Below, piece after piece: positions 16,857 to 24,685 of a stretch of 64,000 nucleotides of DNA (within the stretch, counting starts at the first letter, position 1; each line of letters starts with the position of its first letter). The DNA is from Sphingosinicella microcystinivorans (GTDB lineage: Bacteria > Pseudomonadota > Alphaproteobacteria > Sphingomonadales > Sphingomonadaceae). The position numbers were made by a program, and so were the translations under genes. Location of the stretch: the NCBI RefSeq assembly GCF_003634215.1, contig NZ_RBWX01000007.1:792945-856944 (forward strand). Direction: 5' to 3'. The notes beneath the pieces are model-generated. The model made no database searches and was not told the origin of the DNA. It saw only the letters and a list, made by a program, of their open reading frames with translations.

Positions 16857-18380
16857 TCAGTTTGCCGGATTGACGGTGCAGGCGGTTCCGGTGCCGAGGC
16901 CGCAGGTCCAACCCTGCCACCACGTGTCGGCAGCGTTCCGCACGGCGCCGATGTAGTCGACGTTCTGGAAGAAGCTGTTCACGGTCGCGAGATTGTTGAC
17001 CGCAGGGACGCTGTTCTCGTTGGTGCCGTTCACGAAGACGTTGGTGAGCGTGGACGTGCCCGTGGCGGTGTTGTTGTTGCCGCTGACCTCGAACAGGGCC
17101 TGGATCTGCGCTGCCGTGACGTTCGTATCGTCAACGTAGGGCGTCGTGCAGGCGAAGAACACCGACTTGAACACCGGCGGTCCATTCTCGTCCGTGCCAG
17201 CACCGGCGGCCTGGATGGTCGCCGCGCCGTCGATGTCGAGACAGGCGGAAGAGGCCGCGCCGACGATCACCGAATTGGTCAACTGATAGTCGCCGCCGCC
17301 GCGCAGCAGGATCGCCGTGCCGCCGTTCGCCACGGCCGTGACGTTGGCGAGATGCGTGTCCTGGCGCACGGTTTCGTTGACCGAACCGTCGCCCGAACCC
17401 GCTTCCCACACATAGTCGCCGCCGGCCGAGCCCGAAGTGGCGCGGTGCGTGACGATCACGAACTGGTTGACGCCGGTGTAGCCGTTGTCGGTATCGATCG
17501 AGTCGTCGTCGTTGCCGGTCAGGACAATGTATTTGCCGTTCACGGTGCCGCCGAACCACTCGATGCCGTCGTCAGAGCTGTTGTGGACCTGGATGTACTC
17601 GAAGGTGGTGCCACGGCCGACGCCCGCGAGCGTGATGCCGTTCAGCTCGTTGCCCGCCGAGAGCGCGAAGCCCGAATAGCGGATCTGGAAATACTTGAGA
17701 CGGCCGCTGTTGTCGTTGGCGAGACCACCGCCGTAGTAGGCGTTGGTGACGCCTTCCACGGCTGCCTGGCAGCCCGCGGTGCCCGGCGTCGTGCCGCCCG
17801 CGGAGCAGGTGCCGATCGGCGCGCGGCCGAGGATGACGAGACCGCCCCACTGACCGATGCTTTCCGCCGTCGAGGTGCCCTCGATATTGGCGCGGCTGGT
17901 GAAGACGATGGGCTGGGTCGCAGTGCCTTCGGCGTAAATCTGCGAGCCGCGATTGACGACGAGCGCGTCGGCGCCCGAGGAGCCGAACACGGTGACGCCC
18001 GGCTCGACGGTCAGCACGCCTGCGGTGCCGCCCGGGGCCGTGCCATCAGAACCGACGTCGACGCCGACCTGAACAACGCCCGAGAGCGAATAGACGACGC
18101 CGTCGAGCTTGCGGAGCACGAGGCTGCCCGTGATCGTGCCGGAAACCTGGCAGGTGCGCAGACCCGCCACCGAGCTGACTTCGGCCGTGCCGGTCGGGCA
18201 ATCTGCCGTCGGGGTGGGCGTCGGGGTCGGTGTCGGTGTGGGGGTCGGGGTAGGCGTGGGCGTCGGTGTGGGGGTCGGCGTCACGATGACGCCCTCGCCC
18301 GGGGATGCAACGTCGTCAGCGCCGCAGGCGACGAGCGCAAGCGCGGAACCAAGCATCAGGAAACTGCGGAAATGTGACAT
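16857..18380 (-). CDS. Outer-membrane lipoprotein with Thr-Pro repeat linker and beta-helix-like body
   Basis: A 507-residue protein with a lipoprotein signal (MSHFRSFLMLGSALALVAC, lipid-attachment Cys19, followed by Gly-Ala-Asp). A flexible linker of twelve Thr-Pro dipeptides (residues 34-57) leads to a Gly/Asn/Thr/Val-rich body of about 440 residues. That body reads like a right-handed parallel beta-helix (GGLVILGRAPIG, RLKYFQIRYSGFAL, ILLRGGGDYQLTNSVIVGA). Conserved Cys residues and a Trp-rich end (DTWWQGWTCG) are present. The linker suggests the body is held away from the membrane. Encoded just upstream of the TonB receptor, it is probably its substrate-capturing partner; the substrate is unknown. 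Confidence 0.85.
   Translation of the reverse strand: MSHFRSFLMLGSALALVACGADDVASPGEGVIVTPTPTPTPTPTPTPTPTPTPTPTPTADCPTGTAEVSSVAGLRTCQVSGTITGSLVLRKLDGVVYSLSGVVQVGVDVGSDGTAPGGTAGVLTVEPGVTVFGSSGADALVVNRGSQIYAEGTATQPIVFTSRANIEGTSTAESIGQWGGLVILGRAPIGTCSAGGTTPGTAGCQAAVEGVTNAYYGGGLANDNSGRLKYFQIRYSGFALSAGNELNGITLAGVGRGTTFEYIQVHNSSDDGIEWFGGTVNGKYIVLTGNDDDSIDTDNGYTGVNQFVIVTHRATSGSAGGDYVWEAGSGDGSVNETVRQDTHLANVTAVANGGTAILLRGGGDYQLTNSVIVGAASSACLDIDGAATIQAAGAGTDENGPPVFKSVFFACTTPYVDDTNVTAAQIQALFEVSGNNNTATGTSTLTNVFVNGTNENSVPAVNNLATVNSFFQNVDYIGAVRNAADTWWQGWTCGLGTGTACTVNPAN
18210..18281 (-). repeat. Hexanucleotide tandem repeat encoding (Thr-Pro)12
   Basis: Twelve degenerate 6-bp units (ACNCCN on the coding strand) encode the Thr-Pro linker of the lipoprotein. 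Units are multiples of three, so slippage would change linker length without breaking the frame. Confidence 0.9.
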
Positions 18381-18519
18381 TGATGCACCCCTTTGTGGTG
18401 GTTGGCCGAAGGGCAGGCGCCACGACTCCGATGTGGCGGCTGCTGTCCCGAGCCGGACGCCTAGGGGTGATTCATGATGGAAATATTACAGATTTCGCAA
18501 TGTTTTGCGAACATCTATT

Positions 18520-18580
18520 GTTACAATTTTGTGTAATACTTTCGCTTTATTTCAACAAAACTGAAACAGTTTTGTCACAA
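18520..18580 (-). promoter_or_regulatory. AT-rich promoter region with 11-bp-spaced Pho-like half-sites (weak)
   Basis: Upstream of the lipoprotein/TonB-receptor pair, the coding strand carries TTGTGAC, CTGTTTC and TTGTTGA at exact 11-bp steps (plus-strand 18574-18580, 18563-18569, 18552-18558). Further on is ATTACACAAAATTGTAAC (18520-18537). The 11-bp phase and the AAAA spacer are like Pho boxes, but half-site identity to CTGTCAT is only moderate. Confidence 0.4.
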
Positions 18581-18585
18581 TCGCG

Positions 18586-19362
18586 TCAGTCGGTGAAATC
18601 GACCACGGCTTCCTGCGTCTGGCCGTCCCGGATGTAGCCGATCACGACCCGTTTCGATTGGGCGAGTTCGTCGGCGAGTTCCATCACCTTTTCCTCGTCG
18701 TGGAGGCCGCCGCCGTTGATTGTGCTGACGATGTCGCCGTCCTTCAGCCCGGCACGGGCGAAGAAGGGCATCGTGGATACCTTGCGCACGCGGAAGCCGA
18801 GCATCGCCTCGCCCTGCTGTTCGCGGACGAGGCCGAGCTGGAACGCGAGCGTCTGGCGACGGCGATTGTCGCCGCTGAACGCCGCCCGGGATAGGATGGG
18901 GGCCTTCGCGGCGGGGCCGGGCTTTGCCTTCGTTTCCGCGTTTACGAGGGTTGCTGCGGGGGCGGTGCCGTCGAAGGTCAGCAGCGGCACTTTCAATCGC
19001 GTGTCGCCGCGCGCGAGGATGATGTGGCCAGGCGCGGTGCTTTCCAGCGTGATGCCGGGCAAGAGCTGACGGCCGATCGAAACGCGCTGCTGCGCGTCGC
19101 TACCGATTGACACGATCGCGGCGTCCCCCAGCGTTCCATAAACGCGTACCTGTGCGACGTCCGCAGGGGTAAGCGTTGGTGCGGGAGGAGGCGCGGGCGG
19201 CGCGGGCGCTTGCAAGACAGCGGGCATGGGGAGCGGGGCCGGCGGAGGCGGCGCGGTTTCGGGCCAGAACGCGAAGATTGCCGCAGCACTGGCACCCGCC
19301 GCGAAAAGCAGCGCCAGCCGGACAATGCCGGGGTTGAGCCTGTTGCCGATTGTGATAGCCAC
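18586..19362 (-). CDS. GspC-like protein with C-terminal PDZ domain
   Basis: About 258 residues. It has a single N-terminal membrane segment (IVRLALLFAAGASAAAIFAF), a Pro/Ala-rich linker, a homology-region-like domain (VRVYGTLGDAAIVSIGSDAQQRVSIGRQLLPGITLESTAPGHIIL) and a C-terminal PDZ-like domain (LGFRVRKVSTMPFFARAGLKDGDIVSTINGGGL). This is the architecture of GspC, the inner-membrane clamp of type II secretion, and a normal GspC is encoded at 20306. I place the start at GTG 19362; a TTG at 19404 is an alternative. It is transcribed away from prepilin peptidase. It could be a second clamp subunit or a regulator of the same secreton. Confidence 0.75.
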   Translation of the reverse strand: MAITIGNRLNPGIVRLALLFAAGASAAAIFAFWPETAPPPPAPLPMPAVLQAPAPPAPPPAPTLTPADVAQVRVYGTLGDAAIVSIGSDAQQRVSIGRQLLPGITLESTAPGHIILARGDTRLKVPLLTFDGTAPAATLVNAETKAKPGPAAKAPILSRAAFSGDNRRRQTLAFQLGLVREQQGEAMLGFRVRKVSTMPFFARAGLKDGDIVSTINGGGLHDEEKVMELADELAQSKRVVIGYIRDGQTQEAVVDFTD

Positions 19363-19421
19363 GGGAAAGCCGGTTAGGCCGGGTGCATGACAGATTTGCG
19401 ACAATAGAGGGACGCGCGGTC

Positions 19422-20210
19422 TTGCCGGTTATCGGAAACGCCGGATTGCTTCTGGCCTGCGGGTTTCTTGCCGGTGCCATCATCGGCAGCTTCCTTGCGC
19501 TTGTCGCGGCGCGCCTGCCGGAGGGACGCCCGGTCGTGCGCGGGCGTTCCGCGTGCGATGCGTGCGGGCGGACGCTCGGCCCGCTCGAGCTTGTGCCGCT
19601 GTTTTCCGCCCTCGCGCTGCGCGGTCGCTGTCGGGGCTGCGGCGCGGCGATCCCGGCGTTCACGTGGATCATGGAACTGCTCGCGGGGCTTGTCGGGCTT
19701 CTCGCCGTGCTGCTGGCGCGGGTGCCTGCCGATCTCGTATGGGCGGTGTTCGGCTGGCTGCTGCTGCTGCTCGCGGCGCTCGACCTTCGGCATTACTGGC
19801 TGCCGCAGCGGCTGACCGTCCTCCTCGCGCTGTCGGGCATCGCGGCGCTGTTCACCACGCACGGGGACGTTGCGGCCTCGCTTATCGGCGGCGCGGCCGG
19901 GTTTCTTGGCCTTGAAGCCGTTCGCCTCGGTTATCGCGCGCTGCGGGGACGCGAGGGCATGGGCGGCGGCGATCCTCTACTTCTCGGCGGGATCGGGCTC
20001 TGGATGGGCTGGCAGGCGTTGCCGTTCGTGGTGATCGTCGCCTCGCTCGTCGGATTCGCGCTCATTGCGCTCTGGAAACTGCGCGGCGTGGAGGTGGGCG
20101 CGGCGACGCGGATTCCACTCGGTGCCTGCCTCGCAATTGCGGCCATCGGTGTCTGGGCGGCGGCGGCGCGTGTTCCCTTCGTTCCGCTGGCGTTGCTATA
20201 CGCCTTTTAA
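19422..20210 (+). CDS. gspO: Prepilin peptidase (A24 family)
   Basis: A membrane aspartic protease (262 residues from TTG 19422) that removes the leader of pseudopilins and N-methylates the new N-terminus. Key features are GSFLALVAARLP at the first helix, a CxxC...CxxC cytoplasmic zinc motif (CDACGRTL and CRGCGA), the first catalytic Asp in LAALDLRHYWLPQRL, and the second in MGGGDPLLLGGIG (GxGD type). The TTG is preceded by AGAGGGA with a 9-base gap; a GTG at 19383 is an in-frame alternative but has no ribosome site. It sits immediately before gspC and serves the GspG-K pseudopilins encoded downstream. Confidence 0.9.
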   Translation: MPVIGNAGLLLACGFLAGAIIGSFLALVAARLPEGRPVVRGRSACDACGRTLGPLELVPLFSALALRGRCRGCGAAIPAFTWIMELLAGLVGLLAVLLARVPADLVWAVFGWLLLLLAALDLRHYWLPQRLTVLLALSGIAALFTTHGDVAASLIGGAAGFLGLEAVRLGYRALRGREGMGGGDPLLLGGIGLWMGWQALPFVVIVASLVGFALIALWKLRGVEVGAATRIPLGACLAIAAIGVWAAAARVPFVPLALLYAF

Positions 20211-20242
20211 CAATGTCCCGATATGACACGCGATGGCGCTCG

Positions 20243-20260
20243 CCGTCATCAAACTGACAT
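20243..20260 (+). promoter_or_regulatory. Pho box upstream of gspC
   Basis: CCGTCATCAAACTGACAT matches the PhoB consensus CTGTCAT-N4-CTGTCAT at 12 of 14 half-site positions. It ends 45 bases before the gspC ATG, a suitable position for activating the gsp operon in place of a -35 element. Confidence 0.6.
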
Positions 20261-20305
20261 GCTAACTCCCTAGCGGGGCGATTTCGTGAAGGCGGGCCGG
20301 ACGGA

Positions 20306-21091
20306 ATGGGGTTCACTGACAGGCAATGGCTGCAGCGCTTGAACGCGCACAGCCTCGTGGCGGCAGCGCAAGTTCTGCTGGCGCTGGTGCTTGCCCTGGC
20401 CGTTGCGCGGCTCGTGTGGGCGCTGTTGGTTCCGATCGGGCCGGTCGGCGCGCCGCCGCCGCCCGCACTCGCCGCTCGGTCCGATGCTGTGCTCGGCCGA
20501 TTCGATCCGTTTTTCCAGATGCTTGACGGCGGCGGGCCGACCGTCGTCTCCGACCTTGCCATCGATCTCTACGGTACCCGCGTCGACAACGTCAGCGGTC
20601 GGGGTTCGGCGATCATCGGCGTCGACGGCACGCAGCGCAGCTTCCTCGTCGGCGAGGAGATCATGCCCGGCGTCACGCTCCACGGCGTCGCGTTCGACAG
20701 CGTCACGGTGAGCCGGGGCGGCTCGCTTGAGCAGCTTTTCCTCGATCAGTCGGTGCCTGCACGCCCTGTTTCACCGCCGCCTTCGCCGGTGTCTGATGCG
20801 CCCGCGGCGCAGGTTCCACTCGACCGCGTTTCGCGCGAAATCACCGGCACGCTTGTCCGCAACGGCGGCGAGGTCGAAGGTCTTGCGCTGAAACCGTTGG
20901 GAAGTGGCGGATTGTTTAACGAAATCGGCTTAGAGGCTGGTGACGTGCTGCTTTCGGTGAACGGCGTCCGAATCGATTCAGAGACGTCGCCCGGAAACAT
21001 CGCGAACCTCATCGGCGACAACGATGTCGCGGTGCTGGAAATCAGGCGTGGGGCCGAGGTGCAGACTGTGACGTTCGAGATCGTTCGGTGA
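20306..21091 (+). CDS. gspC: Type II secretion system protein GspC
   Basis: A 261-residue inner-membrane protein with one N-terminal transmembrane helix (residues 18-42), a Pro-rich spacer, the periplasmic homology region (FFQMLDGGGPTVVSDLAIDLYGTRVD...SFLVGEEIMPGVTLHGVAFDSVTV) and a C-terminal PDZ-like domain (LVRNGGEVEGLALKPLGSGGLFNEIGLEAGDVLLSVNGVRID). GspC links the inner-membrane platform to the secretin GspD and helps select substrates. It opens a run of twelve tightly packed gsp genes; its stop overlaps the gspD start by 4 bases. A Pho box lies upstream. Confidence 0.93.
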   Translation: MGFTDRQWLQRLNAHSLVAAAQVLLALVLALAVARLVWALLVPIGPVGAPPPPALAARSDAVLGRFDPFFQMLDGGGPTVVSDLAIDLYGTRVDNVSGRGSAIIGVDGTQRSFLVGEEIMPGVTLHGVAFDSVTVSRGGSLEQLFLDQSVPARPVSPPPSPVSDAPAAQVPLDRVSREITGTLVRNGGEVEGLALKPLGSGGLFNEIGLEAGDVLLSVNGVRIDSETSPGNIANLIGDNDVAVLEIRRGAEVQTVTFEIVR

Positions 21092-23160
21092 GGGCGGGCC
21101 GCTTCCTGATCGGCGCGGCGCTTGCGCTCGCGTTTGCGGTGCCAGCGCCCGCGCAGCAGGTGATCAATCTGCGCGATGCGGATATCCGCGCTTATATCGA
21201 AGACGTTGCGCGCACCACGGGGCGCACGTTCATCATCGACCCCGCCGTGCAGGGCAAGGTGTCGGTCGTCGCCGACCGTCCGCTCTCGCGCACGCAGTAT
21301 TTCGAAGTTTTCCTCTCCACGCTGCGCGCCAACGGTTTCATTGCGATCCCCACGGATGGCGGCGCATTCCGCATCGCGCCCGCCGCGAACGCCGCGCAGC
21401 AGCCGACGCGCGGGGGCAGCAGCAGTTTCGTCACGCAGGTCATTGACCTCAAGTCGATCGATACGCAGTCCGCGATCGAGGCGCTGCGCCCGCTTGTCAG
21501 CGCGCAGGGCCAGATCAGCGCGAGCAAGAGCGGCAGTTCCGTCGTCATCGCGGACTATGCGGACAATCTCGCCCGCGTGCGCTCGGTGCTGAAGGATATC
21601 GACCGCGACCGCACGTCGATGCGCCTCATCACGCTCGACAATGCCGGCGCGCGCGAAATCGCGGCGGCGATCGAATCGGTGTCGCGCGCCGCAGGTTCGG
21701 ATGGCGCGGGCGCGGTTTCGGTGATTCCGGTCGATAGTTCGAACAGCGTCATCCTGCGCGGCGACCCTGAAGCGGTGGGGCGCATGGCGGCGATCGTTTC
21801 CGATCTCGACAAGCGCGCCTCGGCGGGCACGGATATCCAGGTCGTCTTCCTGCAGAACGCCGATGCGGGCGCGCTGCTTCCCGTGCTCCAGCAGATCGCT
21901 GGGCAGCAGGTGCAGGTCACGGTTGTGAACAGCGTTTCGCAGTCCGGCGAGAACGGGCAGATGTCGAATGGAGCGCCCAGCGTCTCCACGACGCCCGCGG
22001 GCAGCGCGCCCCCGGGCCCAGGCCGCGCCGTCATCGCGCGCTACGAAGGCGCGAACGCGCTCGTCATCTCCGCGCCGCCCGATGTGCAGCGCTCGCTCAA
22101 CGAGGTGATTCGCAAGCTCGACGTGCGGCAGGAGCAGGTGCTCGTCGAAGCGATTATCGTCGAAGTTTCCGACAATGCGGCCAAGCAACTGGGCGTCCAG
22201 TTCCTGCTTGCGGGCACGGGAAGCAACAGCGTGCCGTTCGCTGTCACAAATTATTCAAACAGCGCGCCCAATCTGCTGGCGATTGCAGGGGCCATCGGTG
22301 CGCGCGAACTTGATAGAACACAGACCACGACCAACGACGGCGTCACCACGACGGGCCGCACAACGTCTTCGGCTGGCGAAGCTCTCGAACAGGCGGCGGT
22401 CCAGTCGCTGCTCGGCGTCTCCGGCTCGCTGTTCGGTTTCGGCGGCGAGATCGGCAACGATGCGCTGTTCGGTGCCGTGATCAACGCCGTGAAATCCGAT
22501 ACCGCCTCCAATGTGCTGTCGACACCGTCGATCATGACGCTCGACAATCAGGAAGCGAAGATTCTCGTCGGCCAGGAAGTCCCGATGACGACGGGCGAGG
22601 CGCTGTCGCCCAACTTCGACAACGCCTTCCGGACCGTGCAGCGGCAGGACGTCGGCGTCCAGTTGCAGGTGAAGCCCCAGATCAACGCGGGCGGCGCGAT
22701 CAAATTGTTCCTGCGGCAGGAGGTTTCCTCGATCGCGGGGCCGGTGGCGACGGGGTCCTCGGACCTCATCATCAACAAGCGCGAGATCGAAACGACTGTG
22801 ACGGTCGACGACGGCGACATCATTGCGCTCGGCGGCCTCATCGACGAGAACGAGCGCCGCACGATCGAGAAGGTGCCGCTGCTCGGCGATATTCCAGTGG
22901 TCGGGGAGCTTTTCAAAAGTCGATCGCGCAGCCGCACGAAGACCAACCTGATGATCTTCATCCGCCCCACGATCGTGCGCAGTCGGCAGGATGCCCAGGC
23001 GATCAGCGCGCGCCGTTTCAACTACACGCGTGAAATGCAGCGGGAACGCTATCCCAAGCAGGAACCGTCGCTCGACGCGCTGGTGCGCGACTACATGGGT
23101 GCTGCCCCGCCGGTTGCGCCCCCGGTCGCGCGCTCCCCCGCGCCGCCGCCCTCGGAGTAA
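21088..23160 (+). CDS. gspD: Type II secretion secretin GspD
   Basis: A 690-residue outer-membrane channel subunit. It has a signal peptide (ending PAPAQ), the N0 domain (VINLRDADIRAYIEDVARTTGRTFIIDPAVQGKVSVVAD), repeated N1-N3 KH-like domains, and the secretin core with NVLSTPSIMTLDNQEAKILVGQEVPM and VPLLGDIPVVGELF. It starts at GTG 21088 inside the end of gspC. The C-terminal tail is Pro-rich (PPVAPPVARSPAPPPSE). No gspS pilotin is evident in the window. It forms the pentadecameric pore through which folded proteins leave the periplasm. Confidence 0.96.
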   Translation: MRAGRFLIGAALALAFAVPAPAQQVINLRDADIRAYIEDVARTTGRTFIIDPAVQGKVSVVADRPLSRTQYFEVFLSTLRANGFIAIPTDGGAFRIAPAANAAQQPTRGGSSSFVTQVIDLKSIDTQSAIEALRPLVSAQGQISASKSGSSVVIADYADNLARVRSVLKDIDRDRTSMRLITLDNAGAREIAAAIESVSRAAGSDGAGAVSVIPVDSSNSVILRGDPEAVGRMAAIVSDLDKRASAGTDIQVVFLQNADAGALLPVLQQIAGQQVQVTVVNSVSQSGENGQMSNGAPSVSTTPAGSAPPGPGRAVIARYEGANALVISAPPDVQRSLNEVIRKLDVRQEQVLVEAIIVEVSDNAAKQLGVQFLLAGTGSNSVPFAVTNYSNSAPNLLAIAGAIGARELDRTQTTTNDGVTTTGRTTSSAGEALEQAAVQSLLGVSGSLFGFGGEIGNDALFGAVINAVKSDTASNVLSTPSIMTLDNQEAKILVGQEVPMTTGEALSPNFDNAFRTVQRQDVGVQLQVKPQINAGGAIKLFLRQEVSSIAGPVATGSSDLIINKREIETTVTVDDGDIIALGGLIDENERRTIEKVPLLGDIPVVGELFKSRSRSRTKTNLMIFIRPTIVRSRQDAQAISARRFNYTREMQRERYPKQEPSLDALVRDYMGAAPPVAPPVARSPAPPPSE

Positions 23161-23161
23161 G

Positions 23162-24685
23162 ATGATGACGGCCGGCGACGCCGCACCGCTGCCTTCCGAA
23201 CGCCCGATTCAGATTCCCTATGCCTTCGCGAAGCGCTTCGGCGTCATCGTGCTTGAGGATGCGGGCCCGGAAATCGGCGTCGGCCTGCGCGAAGGCGACG
23301 ATCCGCGCGCGCTCACCGAAGTGCGCCGCATCCTCGGCCGCCCCATCGTCGTGCGCTTCGTACCGCGCCGCGAGTTCGAACGGCTGCTGCAGGAAGGCTA
23401 CGCGACCGACGCTCTCAGCGCCGAGCAGGTGTCCGACCGGCTTGGAGAGGTCGGCGACCTGGGCGCGCTCGCGGAGGATATTCCCGCCGCCGAAGACCTT
23501 CTCGACACGCAGGACGATGCCCCCGTCATCCGCCTGATCAACGGCGTTATCGCCGAAGCGGTGCGGCAGGGCGCGTCCGACATTCACGTTGAGCCCTACG
23601 AAAGCTCGCTGATCGTTCGCCTGCGAGTCGATGGTGTGCTGCGCGAGGCGCTGCGCCTGCCCGCAAAGGTGGCACCGCTCGTCGTCAGCCGCATCAAGGT
23701 GATGGCGCGCCTCGACATCGCGGAGCGTCGCCTGCCGCAGGACGGGCGAATCGGTTTGTCGCTCGGTGGTCGCGCGCTCGATGTCCGCGTTTCGACCTTG
23801 CCCTCACGCCACGGCGAGCGCGTGGTGCTGCGTATTCTCGACAAGGAGCAGGCCGAACTCGGCCTCGAAGACCTCGGCATGCCTGCCGACCTGCTTCGCA
23901 TCGTCTCCGATGCACTGAAGGAACCGCACGGCATCATCCTCGTCACCGGTCCCACCGGATCGGGCAAGACGACGACGCTCTATTCGGGCCTTCGGCTGCT
24001 GAACGACGGCACGCGCAACATCCTCACCGTCGAAGACCCCATCGAATACGCAATCGACGGTGTCGGCCAGACGCAGGTGAACACCAAGGTCGGCATGACC
24101 TTCGCGGGCGGCCTCCGCGCCATTCTCCGGCAAGACCCGGACGTCGTGATGGTCGGCGAAATCCGCGATGCCGAAACGGCGGATATCGCCGTGCAGGCCT
24201 CGCTGACCGGCCACCTCGTGCTTTCCACCGTCCACACCAACGATGCCGTCGGCGCGATCACGCGCCTGAAGGATCTGGGTGTCGAGACCTTCCTGCTCGC
24301 CTCTTCGCTCCGCCTTGTGGTGGCGCAGCGGCTCGTGCGGCGGCTGTGCGGCGTGTGTTCGCAGCCGGTTCAGGCGAGCGCCGCCGATGCCGCGCCGCTG
24401 GGGCTCGATGCGGGCGTCGTCATCCGACATGCGGCCGGGTGCCCTTCGTGCGCCAACACGGGTTTCCGCGGGCGCATCGGCGTTTACGAGGCGGTGCGTA
24501 TCGACGAGGATATTCGTCAGCTCATCCTGTCGGGCGCGGACGAGGCGGTGATCGCGCGGCAGGCGTTTGGGCGTGCCCCGAATCTCGCGGCGGCGGTCCG
24601 GCGTCTCGTCGTCGACGGCAAGACTACGGTTGAAGAGGCGGTGCGGATCATGCGCCGGGACTCGGCGGTCGATGCCGACCTTTGA
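23162..24685 (+). CDS. gspE: Type II secretion ATPase GspE
   Basis: A 507-residue hexameric ATPase. It has an N-terminal GspE-N1 domain, then the catalytic part with Walker A GPTGSGKTTTLYSG (from about residue 263), the Asp box DPIEY, Walker B DPDVVMVGEIRDAETADIA and the His box LVLSTVHTNDA. A four-cysteine zinc motif follows (CGVCSQ and CPSCANTGF). Starts at ATG 23162, the first of two adjacent ATG codons right after the gspD stop. Energises pseudopilus assembly with GspF and GspL. Overlaps gspF by 14 bases. Confidence 0.96.
   Translation: MMTAGDAAPLPSERPIQIPYAFAKRFGVIVLEDAGPEIGVGLREGDDPRALTEVRRILGRPIVVRFVPRREFERLLQEGYATDALSAEQVSDRLGEVGDLGALAEDIPAAEDLLDTQDDAPVIRLINGVIAEAVRQGASDIHVEPYESSLIVRLRVDGVLREALRLPAKVAPLVVSRIKVMARLDIAERRLPQDGRIGLSLGGRALDVRVSTLPSRHGERVVLRILDKEQAELGLEDLGMPADLLRIVSDALKEPHGIILVTGPTGSGKTTTLYSGLRLLNDGTRNILTVEDPIEYAIDGVGQTQVNTKVGMTFAGGLRAILRQDPDVVMVGEIRDAETADIAVQASLTGHLVLSTVHTNDAVGAITRLKDLGVETFLLASSLRLVVAQRLVRRLCGVCSQPVQASAADAAPLGLDAGVVIRHAAGCPSCANTGFRGRIGVYEAVRIDEDIRQLILSGADEAVIARQAFGRAPNLAAAVRRLVVDGKTTVEEAVRIMRRDSAVDADL

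Noticed and set aside
18210-18281. Tandem repeat as a possible CRISPR array
   Set aside because: Units are 6 bp, without spacers, and encode Thr-Pro within a gene.
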